A stretch of 64,000 nt of DNA from Streptomyces sp. D2-8 (GTDB lineage: Bacteria; Actinomycetota; Actinomycetes; Streptomycetales; Streptomycetaceae). Under the pieces are notes generated by a model. The model was not told the DNA's origin, did not search any database, and was given only the letters and a program-made list of their open reading frames with translations. The DNA is taken from the NCBI RefSeq assembly GCF_023184515.1, contig NZ_JAAHBP010000005.1:1-64000 (forward strand). Direction: 5' to 3'. This document shows positions 43,001-51,723 of this stretch, piece by piece (within the stretch, counting starts at the first letter, position 1; every line of letters starts with the position of its first letter). Made by a program: the position numbers and the translations under genes.

Positions 43001-43063
43001 AGAACCCTGGCATAGATTAGGGGGCTGAACACAGCAGCTGTCAATGTCGTATGGCAGGGTTCT
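43001..43063. promoter_or_regulatory. 14-base inverted repeat with 35-base spacer in the MFS/AKR divergent promoter
   Basis: agaaccctggcata (43001-43014) and tatggcagggttct (43050-43063) are complementary in 13 of 14 positions. Each arm lies next to tgtgtaa. The arrangement suggests two binding sites for a dimer controlling two divergent promoters, or a long hairpin at the 5' end of both transcripts. Confidence 0.55.
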
Positions 43064-43114
43064 GTGTAAAGATGGAGGCCTGTCAATCGACGGACAGGTA
43101 CGGCACACGGGCGA

Positions 43115-44095
43115 GTGGGAAAGGCGGTGCGCACGGCGATGCGCAGGATCCAACTGGGCGGCTCACAGCGGACCTTCGCGGCCGTCGGCCTCGGCTGCAT
43201 GGGCATGTCGTGGGGCTACGACGAGCTGGGCCGGGACGAGAGCGAGTCGATCGGAGTCATACGGCATGCCGTCGACATCGGCGCCGACCTGATCGACACG
43301 GCCGACCAGTACGGCCCGTTCACCAACGAGGAACTGGTCGGCAAGGCGCTGCGGGGCTACCGCGACAAGGTGCTGCTCGCCACCAAGGGCGGGCTCGTCG
43401 TGGACGACCCCGCGACCTACCGCAGCCACCGCGACGGCCGGCCCGAGTACTTGCGTGCCGCCGTCGACGCGAGCCTGCGGCGGCTCGGCGTGGATCACGT
43501 GGACCTCTACCAGCTGCACCGCATCGACCCCGACGTGCCGGTCGAGGAGAGCTGGGGTGCGCTCGCGGAGCTGGTGAAGGAGGGCAAGCTCGGCGCGCTC
43601 GGCCTGTCCGAGGCGTCGGTGGAGGAGATCGGCCGGGCGCACGCCGTCCACCCGGTCGCCTCGGTGCAGAGCGAACTGTCCCTGTGGAGCCGGAACGCCC
43701 TGACCGACGGCGTGGTGGAGTACTGCGGGCGCGAGGGCATCGCGTTCATCGCGTTCGCCCCCCTCGGCCGGGGTTTCCTGTCCGGGCTGATCAGCAGCCC
43801 GAAGGACCTGCCGCAGGTGGACGGGCGGCACCGGATCCCGCGCTTCCAGCCCGAGGCCATCCAGGCCAACCAGGCCATCGTCGACCGGGTGCGGGCCGTG
43901 GCCGACGCACTGGGAGCGACCGTGGCGCAGGTGGCGATCGCGTGGGTGCTGGCCCAGGGCGACCACGTCGGCGTCATCCCCGGCACGAAGACCCGCCGCT
44001 ACCTGGAGGACAACGTGGCAGCCGGCTCACTGACCCTGCCTCCTCAGGCCCTGACGGACCTGGCCGCCCTGCCGGAGGCGGTCGGCGCCCGCTGA
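43115..44095 (+). CDS. Aldo/keto reductase
   Basis: A 326-residue AKR (AKR13/YajO-like). It has GLGCMGMSWGY, catalytic IDTADQYG (Asp, Tyr), ATKGGL (Lys) and YQLHRIDP (His). The NADPH loop is IPGTKTRRYLEDN. It reduces a carbonyl, possibly a cluster intermediate, since it shares a promoter region with the MFS pump. Start choice is uncertain: GTG at 43115, GTG at 43127 or ATG at 43139 are in frame and differ only in the first eight residues. Confidence 0.9.
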   Translation: MGKAVRTAMRRIQLGGSQRTFAAVGLGCMGMSWGYDELGRDESESIGVIRHAVDIGADLIDTADQYGPFTNEELVGKALRGYRDKVLLATKGGLVVDDPATYRSHRDGRPEYLRAAVDASLRRLGVDHVDLYQLHRIDPDVPVEESWGALAELVKEGKLGALGLSEASVEEIGRAHAVHPVASVQSELSLWSRNALTDGVVEYCGREGIAFIAFAPLGRGFLSGLISSPKDLPQVDGRHRIPRFQPEAIQANQAIVDRVRAVADALGATVAQVAIAWVLAQGDHVGVIPGTKTRRYLEDNVAAGSLTLPPQALTDLAALPEAVGAR

Positions 44096-44111
44096 GCACG
44101 CCACCACGGAC

Positions 44112-44155
44112 ACGACACCGCCCCGCGCCCCTCATGGGGTGCGGGGCGGTGTCGT
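44112..44155. terminator. Strong hairpin between convergent AKR and HAD genes
   Basis: Arms of 20 bases (44112-44131 and 44136-44155) pair with one mismatch around a tcat loop. It sits in the 69-base gap between convergent genes and separates the AKR transcript from the nine-gene operon. Confidence 0.85.
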
Positions 44156-44164
44156 CGTGGGGGT

Positions 44165-44896
44165 TCACACCGGGTGGCGCCTCGTGCCGGGGACGAGGGT
44201 CGCCGGGATGACCGGCCAGCCGTGTTCCGCCGCGTGCGCCGTCATCCTCGGGTTCGCTCCGACCACGGTCGGACGGCCCACCATGCGCAGCATGGTCAGA
44301 TCCCCGGGGTCGTCCCCGTACGCGTAGCAGTCCGCGGGATCCGCGCCGAACTTCTCCAGCGCCTGCCGGACCGCGTCCGCCTTCGCCGGGCCGAACATGG
44401 CGTGCCGGATCCCCCCGGTCATGCGCCGGTCCTCGTCCAGCTCCGGCTCGGTGCACAGGACCAGGTCGACCCCGAGGTCGTCGGTGATCGGGTGCAGGGT
44501 GGCGGGCCACGAGCCGGAGACGACCACCGTGTGGTGGCCCGCCTCCTGGTGGCGCCGCAGCCGGGCGACGGTCGGCTCGATGAACGGCGCGCCGCCCTCG
44601 CGCAGTTCGGCGTACCACCCGCGGGCCTCCGCGACGACGTCGTCCCAGGGGATGCCGGTGTGCAGTTCGTAGAACTTGGACACCACCTCGACCGGGGTGA
44701 CGCCCATCGACGCCAGCCGCCGCAGCGGCTCCACGAGCCGTTCGTACTCGGCGCCCGTGATGTCGCCCTGCCGCCGCAACCGGTGGCGCAGCAGCGAGAA
44801 CGGGGTCTTCATCGCGATGAGGGTCTCGTCGGCGTCGAAGAACGCCACCACGGGACGGGAGTGTTCGATGGTCAGCGGGGGCAGGACGGTGGTCAT
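44165..44896 (-). CDS. HAD-superfamily IB phosphatase (SerB-like)
   Basis: A 243-residue HAD hydrolase. Motif I is VAFFDADETLI (nucleophile D21, acid D23), motif II VVVSGSWP, motif III lysine in FGPAKADAV, and motif IV AYGDDPGDLTML. Cap type and length match the phosphoserine-phosphatase-like IB group. It is the last gene of the nine-gene operon and overlaps the FAD hydroxylase stop (ATGA). In an AfsA-type pathway the condensation product is a phosphate ester that must be dephosphorylated, so this enzyme is a candidate for that step. The link is inference. Confidence 0.9.
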   Translation of the reverse strand: MTTVLPPLTIEHSRPVVAFFDADETLIAMKTPFSLLRHRLRRQGDITGAEYERLVEPLRRLASMGVTPVEVVSKFYELHTGIPWDDVVAEARGWYAELREGGAPFIEPTVARLRRHQEAGHHTVVVSGSWPATLHPITDDLGVDLVLCTEPELDEDRRMTGGIRHAMFGPAKADAVRQALEKFGADPADCYAYGDDPGDLTMLRMVGRPTVVGANPRMTAHAAEHGWPVIPATLVPGTRRHPV

Positions 44897-46461
44897 GGCC
44901 GGCTCCTGAGGTGGGCCGCTCGGGTGAGCAGGTGGGTGGTCTCCTGGGGTCGCCGGGGGTCGAGCCGGGCCAGCAGATGGCCGTCCGGACGCACGACCGC
45001 CACGGCCGGCCCCGGGCCCAGAGCGGCGGCGAGCCCCTTCGGGACCGCACGGGTCAGGTCGAGCACGGGCGTGCCCTCGGGCAGCGCCCGCCGCAGCCGG
45101 TCACGGGTGTGCTGCCAGTCCGGCGGCGGCGTCCGCCTGCCCGGCCACAGGAGCACGGTGTGCCGGTCCCGGTCGACCGCGGGCCACCCGCCGCTGCCGG
45201 GGCGCGAGGGGGCGTCGCCCGGCCCGTCCGCGCCCGAGACCATCACCGGCAGGCGGGGATGGCGATCACCGTCGTAGCTGACGGCCGTCTGGCCGAGCTG
45301 CGGAGCGATCTTGCGCTGGAACAGGCCCGTCCGGTCGGCCGCCATGAACGCCGCGTCCCGCAGAGCGACCTTCGCCGGCGTGCTGACCAGTCCCGCCTTG
45401 GTCAGCAGCTCGGTCGAGCGCGCCACGTCGTGGGAGACGGCCCGGCGTTCGGTGTCGTAGGAGTCCAGGATCGGCTCCCCGAACTCCCCGCGGATGACTC
45501 CCGACAGCTTCCACGCCAGGTTGAACGCGTCCTGCATGCCCGTGTTCATGCCCTGCCCGCCTGCCGGGCTGATCACGTGGGCGGCGTCGCCCACCAGGAA
45601 GCAGCGCTCGCCGCGGAAGGCGGAGGCGATCCTGACCCGCACCCGGAAGGAACCGCTCCACAGCAGTTCCTCGATCCGGCTGCGGCCTGCCGCACGGTCG
45701 TCGACGACCTGCTGGAACATCTCCATCGGCGGGGGATTGCCCTCGTCGTACGCGTCGTGCGGCACGTTCAGGGCGATGCGGTGCACGCCGTCGCCCATCG
45801 GGCCGAGCACCATGGCACCGCTCGGCGCGTAGCAGTAGTGCGACAGGTCCTCGGAGAGGGTGGTGCTCAGCCGGGCGTCGGTGATGGCGAACGACACGTC
45901 GACCGGCGGGCCGTCGTAGGCGATGCCCAGTTCCTTGCGCACGGTGCTGTGCGCGCCGTCCGCGCCGACCAGCCAGCCGGGCTCCAGCTCCTCGATACGC
46001 CCGCCCTCGTGCTCCAGCTTGACGGCCGGTCCGCCCGGGGTGTTGTCCAGGGCCGTGAGCCGTACGCCCTCCTCCAGGGTGCCGCCCAGTTCGGCGAACC
46101 GGCGGCGCAGGACCCGCTCGGTGTCGGCCTGCGAGAGGGTGAGCGCGAACGGGTAGGGCGAGTCGGGCAGTCTGCTCATCCAGGCCGTCGCCAGGCGGCG
46201 GCCGCGCGAGTAGAACGCCGTGCCCGCCAGCCGGTGGCCGATGTCCAGCAGGTCGCCGGTGACCCCGATCCGGTCGAGCAGTTCGAGGTTGCGCGGCCAG
46301 ACGACGTTCGCCCGAGAGTGCGCGGAGTGCCCGCGCCCGGCGTCCACGAGGCGTACCGGGATGTCCCGCCGGCGCAGCTCGCAGGCGACGACCAGACCCA
46401 CCGGTCCGGCTCCGACGACCAGCACGGGCGCCGCGGGCCGGCGCTCGGTCAGGCCGCCCAC
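44893..46461 (-). CDS. FAD-dependent monooxygenase (PHBH/aromatic hydroxylase family)
   Basis: A 522-residue flavoprotein hydroxylase. The dinucleotide fold is VVGAGPVGLVVACELRRRDI, the DG motif GWLVGADGAHSTVRKEL, and the FAD ribityl motif GDAAHVISPAGGQGMNTGMQ. A thioredoxin-like C-terminal domain (about 390-522, WPGRRTPPPDW onward) completes the PheA/RdmE-type layout. It uses NAD(P)H and O2 to hydroxylate or epoxidise the product. The GTG start overlaps the upstream SDR stop by 13 bases. Such enzymes usually act on aromatic polyketides or quinones, which hints at a ring-containing intermediate. Confidence 0.93.
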   Translation of the reverse strand: MGGLTERRPAAPVLVVGAGPVGLVVACELRRRDIPVRLVDAGRGHSAHSRANVVWPRNLELLDRIGVTGDLLDIGHRLAGTAFYSRGRRLATAWMSRLPDSPYPFALTLSQADTERVLRRRFAELGGTLEEGVRLTALDNTPGGPAVKLEHEGGRIEELEPGWLVGADGAHSTVRKELGIAYDGPPVDVSFAITDARLSTTLSEDLSHYCYAPSGAMVLGPMGDGVHRIALNVPHDAYDEGNPPPMEMFQQVVDDRAAGRSRIEELLWSGSFRVRVRIASAFRGERCFLVGDAAHVISPAGGQGMNTGMQDAFNLAWKLSGVIRGEFGEPILDSYDTERRAVSHDVARSTELLTKAGLVSTPAKVALRDAAFMAADRTGLFQRKIAPQLGQTAVSYDGDRHPRLPVMVSGADGPGDAPSRPGSGGWPAVDRDRHTVLLWPGRRTPPPDWQHTRDRLRRALPEGTPVLDLTRAVPKGLAAALGPGPAVAVVRPDGHLLARLDPRRPQETTHLLTRAAHLRSRP

Positions 46462-47207
46462 ATCAGACCCCCGTTGACCTCGACCACACTGCCGTTGACG
46501 TACGAGCTGTCCTGCGAGGCGAGGAACACGGCGGTGGCGCCGACCTCCTGGGGACGGCCGAGCCGCCCGGACAGCAGCCGGCCCCGGTAGCTCTCCCAGG
46601 CGCGCTCGTTGGCGGCCAGCTCCTTGCCCATGCCCTCGTCGATGTAGCCGGGCGACAGGCAGTTGACGGTGATGCCCTTGGGTGCCAGCTCGGCCGCCGA
46701 GGTGCGGGTGAACATCTCCACCGCGGCCTTGCTCGCGCTGTAGGCGGACGCCCCGATCGCGGCCCGGCCGGCCACGCAGGACGACACGTTGATGATGCGG
46801 CCGCCGACGCCGGTCGCCTCGCGCCGGGCGGTCATCGGGCCGATCACCGCGCGCGTGCAGAGGAAGACACCGGTCAGGTTGGTGGCCAGCGTGGTGTTCC
46901 AGTCGGCCACCGACAGCCGGGAGATCCTGCCGTCCCGGTTGACTCCGGCGTTGTTGACCAGGACGTCGACGCCCCCGTACGTCTCGGCGGCGGTGGTCAT
47001 CAACCCGTCCACCGAGGCCTCGTCGGTGACGTCCGTGTGGTGGTAGAGCAGCCGGTCACCGTACTCGTCGGCCAGCTCCTTGATGTCGTACGGGTTGCGT
47101 GCGGCGACCACCACCGAGGCGCCCTCGGCGAGGTAGGCCTCGGCGATCGCCCGGCCCAGGCCGCGCGTGCCCCCGGTGATGACGGCCGTCTGTCCGTCGA
47201 GCCTCAT
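46449..47207 (-). CDS. Short-chain dehydrogenase/reductase (FabG-like)
   Basis: A 252-residue classical SDR. Cofactor motif ITGGTRGLGRAI, NNAGVN, catalytic serine in VSSCVAGRAAIGASAYSASK with the YxxxK pair, and the C-terminal SSYVNGSVVEVNGGLMW. The family reduces 3-ketoacyl or ring ketones with NAD(P)H. It is separated from the upstream KASIII by 68 bases and coupled to the FAD gene downstream. With the second FabG in the operon, the two SDRs could act at different redox steps. Confidence 0.93.
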   Translation of the reverse strand: MRLDGQTAVITGGTRGLGRAIAEAYLAEGASVVVAARNPYDIKELADEYGDRLLYHHTDVTDEASVDGLMTTAAETYGGVDVLVNNAGVNRDGRISRLSVADWNTTLATNLTGVFLCTRAVIGPMTARREATGVGGRIINVSSCVAGRAAIGASAYSASKAAVEMFTRTSAAELAPKGITVNCLSPGYIDEGMGKELAANERAWESYRGRLLSGRLGRPQEVGATAVFLASQDSSYVNGSVVEVNGGLMWAA

Positions 47208-47275
47208 GGCTCCTCCGATGCTGCGTGTGGTGTACGTGTGGTCGGTGTGCCGTGCTGGTGGGAAGGGGCGGCGCG

Positions 47276-48262
47276 TCAGTACCAGGTCAGCAGGGCCGCA
47301 CCGGCGGTCATGCCACCGCCCACGGACGCCAGCAGCACCCGCTCGCCGCGTCGCAGGGGCTTGTCCCGGTGGGTGGCGTGCAGGGTGAGCGGCACCGACG
47401 CGGCGACGGTGTTGCCCAGGTGCGGCGCGGTGTAGGCGACCCGCTCCGGGTCGATCCCGGCGTCCGCCACGAAGGTCTCCAGGAGCCTGGTGTTCGCCTG
47501 GTGGAAGACGAACCGGTCCACGTCCGCCAGGGCCAGCCCGCACTCGTCGAGCGTCAGGGTGGTCAGCTTCGCCAGCACCGACAGCGCGTAGTCGCGCACC
47601 GCGCGTCCGTCCATGCGGAAGAAGTGCCCGCCGGCCTCGCGGGCCTCGGCGTCGAGCGGAGTCCGGGTGCCGCCTGCCTCCACGCCGACGTAGTGGTGGA
47701 ACTCCCCGTCCGTGACCAGGTGCACCGACCGCAGGCCGTAGCCCTCGGGCACCTCGCCGAGCAGGACGGCGCCCGCGCCGTCACCGAACAGGCTGACCGT
47801 GCGCCGGTCGGACCTGTCCATGATCGTGGAGAACATGTCGGCCCCGACGAGCAGCACCTGATCGCCGTGCCGGCCCGCCTTCAGCAGGCCCTCGGCGACC
47901 GCGAGGCCGTAGAGGAAGCCACTGCACACGGCGTTGATGTCGAAGGCGGGCAGGGTGGAAAGACCCAGCTTGTGCTGGAGGATCGCGGCCGTGGACGGCT
48001 GCGGCACGTCGGGGGTGCTGGTCGCCACGACCAGCGCGCCGAGCCGCTCGCGCGCCTCCTCACAGACACCCCGGAGCGCCTCGCGGGCGGCGGGGACGGC
48101 GAGGTCGGAGGTCGTGGTGCCCGGCTCGGCGTACCGCCGCTGGAGCACCCCGGTGCGCTCGGTCACCCACGACTCGGGCATCCCGGTCCAGGCGCTGATC
48201 TGCTGGTTGTCGACGACCTTGTCCGGTGTGTAGGAGCCCATCGACAGGACACCGACTGGCAT
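47276..48262 (-). CDS. Beta-ketoacyl-ACP synthase III (FabH-like priming ketosynthase)
   Basis: A 328-residue KASIII with the full catalytic triad: C113 in DINAVCSGFLYGL, His in FVFHQANTRLL and Asn in PHLGNTVAAS. It should condense an acyl-CoA starter with malonyl-ACP, using the ACP encoded in the same operon. Its CoA-binding region resembles FabH homologues dedicated to secondary metabolism. The ATG giving MPVGVLSMGSYTPD is the family-like start. It differs sharply from the two KSIII-like paralogues at 38139 and 50674, which lack the His. Bkd-derived branched starters are possible. Confidence 0.93.
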   Translation of the reverse strand: MPVGVLSMGSYTPDKVVDNQQISAWTGMPESWVTERTGVLQRRYAEPGTTTSDLAVPAAREALRGVCEEARERLGALVVATSTPDVPQPSTAAILQHKLGLSTLPAFDINAVCSGFLYGLAVAEGLLKAGRHGDQVLLVGADMFSTIMDRSDRRTVSLFGDGAGAVLLGEVPEGYGLRSVHLVTDGEFHHYVGVEAGGTRTPLDAEAREAGGHFFRMDGRAVRDYALSVLAKLTTLTLDECGLALADVDRFVFHQANTRLLETFVADAGIDPERVAYTAPHLGNTVAASVPLTLHATHRDKPLRRGERVLLASVGGGMTAGAALLTWY

Positions 48263-48317
48263 GGTTTCCCTTTCCTGTGCTTTTTCGTGTGGTGGTGGGC
48301 AGCTGCGGCACGGGGCG

Positions 48318-49061
48318 TCAGTGACCCATGCCGAGCCCACCGCTGACCGGCAGCACGGCGCCGGTGATGTACGAGGCCTCGTCGCCGGTGAGGAACCGCA
48401 CGGCGGCGGCCACCTCCTCGGCGCTGCCGGCCCGGCCTAGCGGCGTCATCGCCAGGTACTGGTCGAGGCGGGCCGGGCGCACGCCGCGCAGCATGTCCGT
48501 CTCGACGAGGCCGGGGGCGACGACGTTGACGGTGATGCCGCGGCTGCCGAGCTCCCAGGCGAGCGAGCGGGCCAGCCCGAGAAGGCCGGCCTTCGCGGCG
48601 GTGTAGTTGGTCTGGCCGGGCGAGCCGGTGAACGCGACGGCGGAGGAGACCAACACCATGCGGCCCCAGCGCCTGCCCAGCATCGCCCGGGAGGCGTGCC
48701 GGGCCAGGCGGATGACCGACCTCAGGTTGGTGTCGAGCACGGCGTCGACCGCGCCGTCGTCGAGGGCGAGCAGCAGCCCGTCCCGGGTGATCCCGGCGTT
48801 GGCGACGAGCACCTCGACATCGCCCTGCTCGGCCGCGACCTCCTTGAAGGCGCGCTCCACCTGCGCCTCGTCCGTCACGTCGCACCGCACCCCGAGCAGC
48901 CCCGCCGGGGGCTCACCGGTGCGGTAGGTGACCGCGACCCGGTCACCGCGGGCGGCGAGCGCCCGCGCGACGGCCAGGCCGATGCCGCGGTTCCCCCCGG
49001 TGACGAGCACGGAGCGGCCGGTGCCGCCGTCGGGCACCGCGGTGTCCGCAGTCGGTGTCAT
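48318..49061 (-). CDS. 3-oxoacyl-ACP reductase (FabG type)
   Basis: A 247-residue SDR very close to FabG: VTGGNRGIGLAVARALA, ANAGITRDGLLL, SSAVAFTGSPGQTNYTAAKA (Ser, Tyr, Lys) and the tail ITGAVLPVSGGLGMGH. It would reduce the beta-keto group on the ACP with NADPH. The start overlaps the FabF stop (ATGA), tying it to the elongating ketosynthase. Confidence 0.94.
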   Translation of the reverse strand: MTPTADTAVPDGGTGRSVLVTGGNRGIGLAVARALAARGDRVAVTYRTGEPPAGLLGVRCDVTDEAQVERAFKEVAAEQGDVEVLVANAGITRDGLLLALDDGAVDAVLDTNLRSVIRLARHASRAMLGRRWGRMVLVSSAVAFTGSPGQTNYTAAKAGLLGLARSLAWELGSRGITVNVVAPGLVETDMLRGVRPARLDQYLAMTPLGRAGSAEEVAAAVRFLTGDEASYITGAVLPVSGGLGMGH

Positions 49062-50317
49062 GCCGGCGTCACCACGATCACCGCGTTCTGGCCGCCGAAG
49101 CCGAAGGAGTCGTTCACCGCCGCGCCGATCTCCAGCGGGCGGGCCTCCTTCGCCACGACGTCCACCCCGATGCCCGGGTCCAGGCTGGTCAGGTTGGCGG
49201 TCGGCGGGACGAGGCTCCGCTCCACGGCGAGCACCGTGTACACCGCCTCGGCCGCTCCGGCCGCGCCCAGCAGGTGCCCGACGACGCCCTTGGTCGAGGT
49301 GACCGCCGGCTTCTCACCGAAGACCCGGCGGATCACACCGGCCTCGGTGATGTCGTTGAGCGGCGTGGACGTGCCGTGCGCGTTGACGTGGTCCACCTCG
49401 GACGGATCGACCAGGGCGTCGGCCAGGGCGGCCCGGATCGCCCGCTCGGCCCCGCCGCCCGTCGGGTCGGGCGCCGAGGCGTGGTGGCCGTCGGCGGACG
49501 CGCCGAACCCGGAGACCCGGGCCCGGACCCGGGCGCCCCGCGCCCGCGCGTCCTCGACGCGCTCCAGCACCAGCATGGCCGCGCCCTCGCCCGCGACGAA
49601 ACCGTTCCGGTCGGCGTCGAACGGGCGGGAGGCGGACGCCGGGTCGTCACCGCGCGTGGACAGCGCACCGGCCCGGGCCAGACTCGCCATCGCGGTCCGC
49701 GACATGGCCGCCTCGGCACCGCCCGCCAGGACGATGTCGCAGACGCCGGCCTCCAGCAGGGCGCGGGCGTACCCGATCGCCGTGTTGCCGGAGGCGCAGG
49801 CCGTCGACACCACCTGGTTGGGGCCCAGCGCCTTGAGGTCCATGGCGATGTAGCCGGCGGTCATGTTGACCGGGCCCATCACCATCAGCAGCGGGGAGAC
49901 GAACTCCTGGCCGTCCTCCAGGTGTTTGCCGTGCTCCCGCTCGACCGTGGACCAGCCGCCCAGCGACGTGCCGACGACCACACCGACCCGGGCGCCGTCC
50001 CAGGACGCCGGGTCGAGCCCGGCGTCCTCGACGGCCTGCCGGGTCGCCACCACGCCGAAGTGGCTGACGGGGTCCATGCGTACGGCGCTGCGCCGCCCGA
50101 GCAGCGCTCCGGCGTCGAAGCCGGGGACCCGGCAGGCGAAGTCGACGGGCAGACCGGCCAGGTCCGGGTCGGTGGCGGCCGTGGACTCGCCCGCCCAGAC
50201 CCGCTCGATGTTGGCCTCGACGCCCAGCCCGGCCGGGGTGACCAGGCCGACGCCGGTGACCGCCACGTCGAAGCGTTCCGTGCGCCCGCCCGGGCGCTGC
50301 GTGGGTATGCCGCTCAT
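49058..50317 (-). CDS. Beta-ketoacyl-ACP synthase II (FabF-type elongating ketosynthase)
   Basis: A 419-residue KAS II. The active-site cysteine is C174 in STACASGNTAIGYA. The two histidines are in NAHGTSTPLNDITE and KGVVGHLLGAAGA. No chain-length-factor partner is encoded, so it probably works as a homodimer, as in fatty acid synthesis or some reducing type II PKS systems. The ATG at 50317 overlaps the ACP stop by one base (TGATG); a TTG one codon earlier is less likely. It elongates ACP-bound chains with malonyl-ACP. Confidence 0.94.
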   Translation of the reverse strand: MSGIPTQRPGGRTERFDVAVTGVGLVTPAGLGVEANIERVWAGESTAATDPDLAGLPVDFACRVPGFDAGALLGRRSAVRMDPVSHFGVVATRQAVEDAGLDPASWDGARVGVVVGTSLGGWSTVEREHGKHLEDGQEFVSPLLMVMGPVNMTAGYIAMDLKALGPNQVVSTACASGNTAIGYARALLEAGVCDIVLAGGAEAAMSRTAMASLARAGALSTRGDDPASASRPFDADRNGFVAGEGAAMLVLERVEDARARGARVRARVSGFGASADGHHASAPDPTGGGAERAIRAALADALVDPSEVDHVNAHGTSTPLNDITEAGVIRRVFGEKPAVTSTKGVVGHLLGAAGAAEAVYTVLAVERSLVPPTANLTSLDPGIGVDVVAKEARPLEIGAAVNDSFGFGGQNAVIVVTPA

Positions 50318-50556
50318 CAAGCCACCGGAGCCTTGGCGTCGATGGTGGCGAGGACGTCACCGAAGGTGTTCTCCGGGGTCAGCGCCGTCTCGTCGATCTG
50401 GACGCCGAACTCCTTCTGCACGATGACGCTGAGCTCGATCAGCGCGAGCGAGTCCAGGTCGAGGCTGTCGAAGGTGGCCTCGGTGTTCAGCTCCTCGGCG
50501 AGCACACCGAGCTTCTCGGAGACGAGGGCGAAGAGACGGTCCTGGGTTGCGGACAT
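50317..50556 (-). CDS. Acyl carrier protein
   Basis: A 79-residue carrier with the phosphopantetheine serine S36 in SLDLDSLALIELSV. It has three clear helices and an acidic helix II. A dedicated ACP in the operon indicates chains are built and modified as [24 protein letters not shown] primary fatty acid synthesis. No phosphopantetheinyl transferase or malonyl transferase is seen in the window, so these are probably borrowed. The 117 bases upstream are a low-complexity ggagcgggtg-like stretch. Confidence 0.95.
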   Translation of the reverse strand: MSATQDRLFALVSEKLGVLAEELNTEATFDSLDLDSLALIELSVIVQKEFGVQIDETALTPENTFGDVLATIDAKAPVA

Positions 50557-50673
50557 GGCTGTATCTCCTTGAGTGGATCGAGTGACTTGGGTGGATCGAG
50601 AGTTGAGTGGAGCGGGTGGGTCGGGCGGAGCGGGTGGAGCGGGTGATGCGGGTGGATCGGGTGGTGCGGCGGG

Positions 50674-51723
50674 TCAGTGCCTGCTGACGACGACCGCGGT
50701 GAAGGTGAATCCACCGCCGCCGTTGAGCACGAGCGCGTGATCCCCCCTCTCCAGCAGGTCCGTCCGGGCCAGGTCGGCGAGGGAGGCGTTGAGGTCGCCG
50801 GCCCCCACGTGCCCGGTGGCACGGCCGAGGTCGAGCACCTCGGCCGGGGTGACGTCGGTCAGCGGCGGGATGTACGCCTCCGCCATCGCCTTGCTTCCCA
50901 GCCGGGGAATCACGGCGTAACGCAACCGCGGGTCGTCGCCCGCGAGTCCGGCACCGGCCAGGGCCTCCTCGACCACGGCCCGGATCCGGTCGGCCGCGGT
51001 CTTGAGGAAGAACTCGACGCCGTACGCCTTGATGAACGCGCGCTTGGTACGCCGTACGTCGATCATCGGGCTGTGCCCCATGGGCGTCGCGTTGAACTCG
51101 TCGTCCCCGCGGTGCATCACCTCGAGTTCGGCCGCGACCCGGGTGGCCAGGGAGTGCAGCAGCAGGTCCGGCCCGTGCGTGTGCGCCGCCGGGGTGGCGT
51201 GGTGGACGAGGACCGCCGTGGCCGCGTCCCCGGCCGCCATGCCGTAGTCGCTGAGCCAGCGGTGCCAGCTCGGCATCAGGAACCGGTCGGCGGTCGTGAC
51301 CAGCGCGGGTCCGGCCTCCGGGTCGCCCTGGAGCCTGCTCGCGGCCAGTTCGATGCCGATGGCGCCGCCGTTGCACTGCTGGAGCAGCCCGATGGGTACG
51401 GCACCGTGGGCGCCGATGCGCCGGGCGACGTAGTGCGGGGCGGACCAGGCGTCGTGGCCCTGGTGGTGGACGCTCGCGTGCAGCACCAGGGAGAGGTCCT
51501 CGGCCCGGGCTCCGGAAAGCGCCAGGGCCTCGGCCGCGGCCTCGACGGCCATGTCGGGCGGTGCGGTGTCCTCGCTGACCGGCAGGGACGTGTAGCCGAG
51601 CTCGCGGGCGGTCCGGGCGTCGATGTCACCGGCGGCCAGGGCCTCCTCGACCGTCTGGCGCTGCTCCGGGTACCAGGCCGTCGCCGTCAGCCCGAGCGGT
51701 GCGTGAAGTCGCACGGCCGTCAC
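50674..51723 (-). CDS. Ketosynthase-III-like protein, paralogue of the one at 38139
   Basis: A 349-residue thiolase-fold protein with nucleophile C117 in IGLLQQCNGGAIGIEL. As in its paralogue, the histidine segment is replaced (VIPRLGSKAMAEAY) and the Asn is Asp in GHVGAGDLNASL. The two share MHRGDD and RRTKRAF motifs. Likely acyl transfer or heterologous condensation rather than standard Claisen priming. The GTG start overlaps the AfsA-like stop (GTGA), so the two proteins may act on the same intermediate. Confidence 0.86.
   Translation of the reverse strand: MTAVRLHAPLGLTATAWYPEQRQTVEEALAAGDIDARTARELGYTSLPVSEDTAPPDMAVEAAAEALALSGARAEDLSLVLHASVHHQGHDAWSAPHYVARRIGAHGAVPIGLLQQCNGGAIGIELAASRLQGDPEAGPALVTTADRFLMPSWHRWLSDYGMAAGDAATAVLVHHATPAAHTHGPDLLLHSLATRVAAELEVMHRGDDEFNATPMGHSPMIDVRRTKRAFIKAYGVEFFLKTAADRIRAVVEEALAGAGLAGDDPRLRYAVIPRLGSKAMAEAYIPPLTDVTPAEVLDLGRATGHVGAGDLNASLADLARTDLLERGDHALVLNGGGGFTFTAVVVSRH

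Noticed and set aside
50557..50673. Small peptide gene between the ACP and KSIII-like genes
   Set aside because: The stretch is low-complexity ggagcgggtg-type sequence without a start and ribosome site pair.
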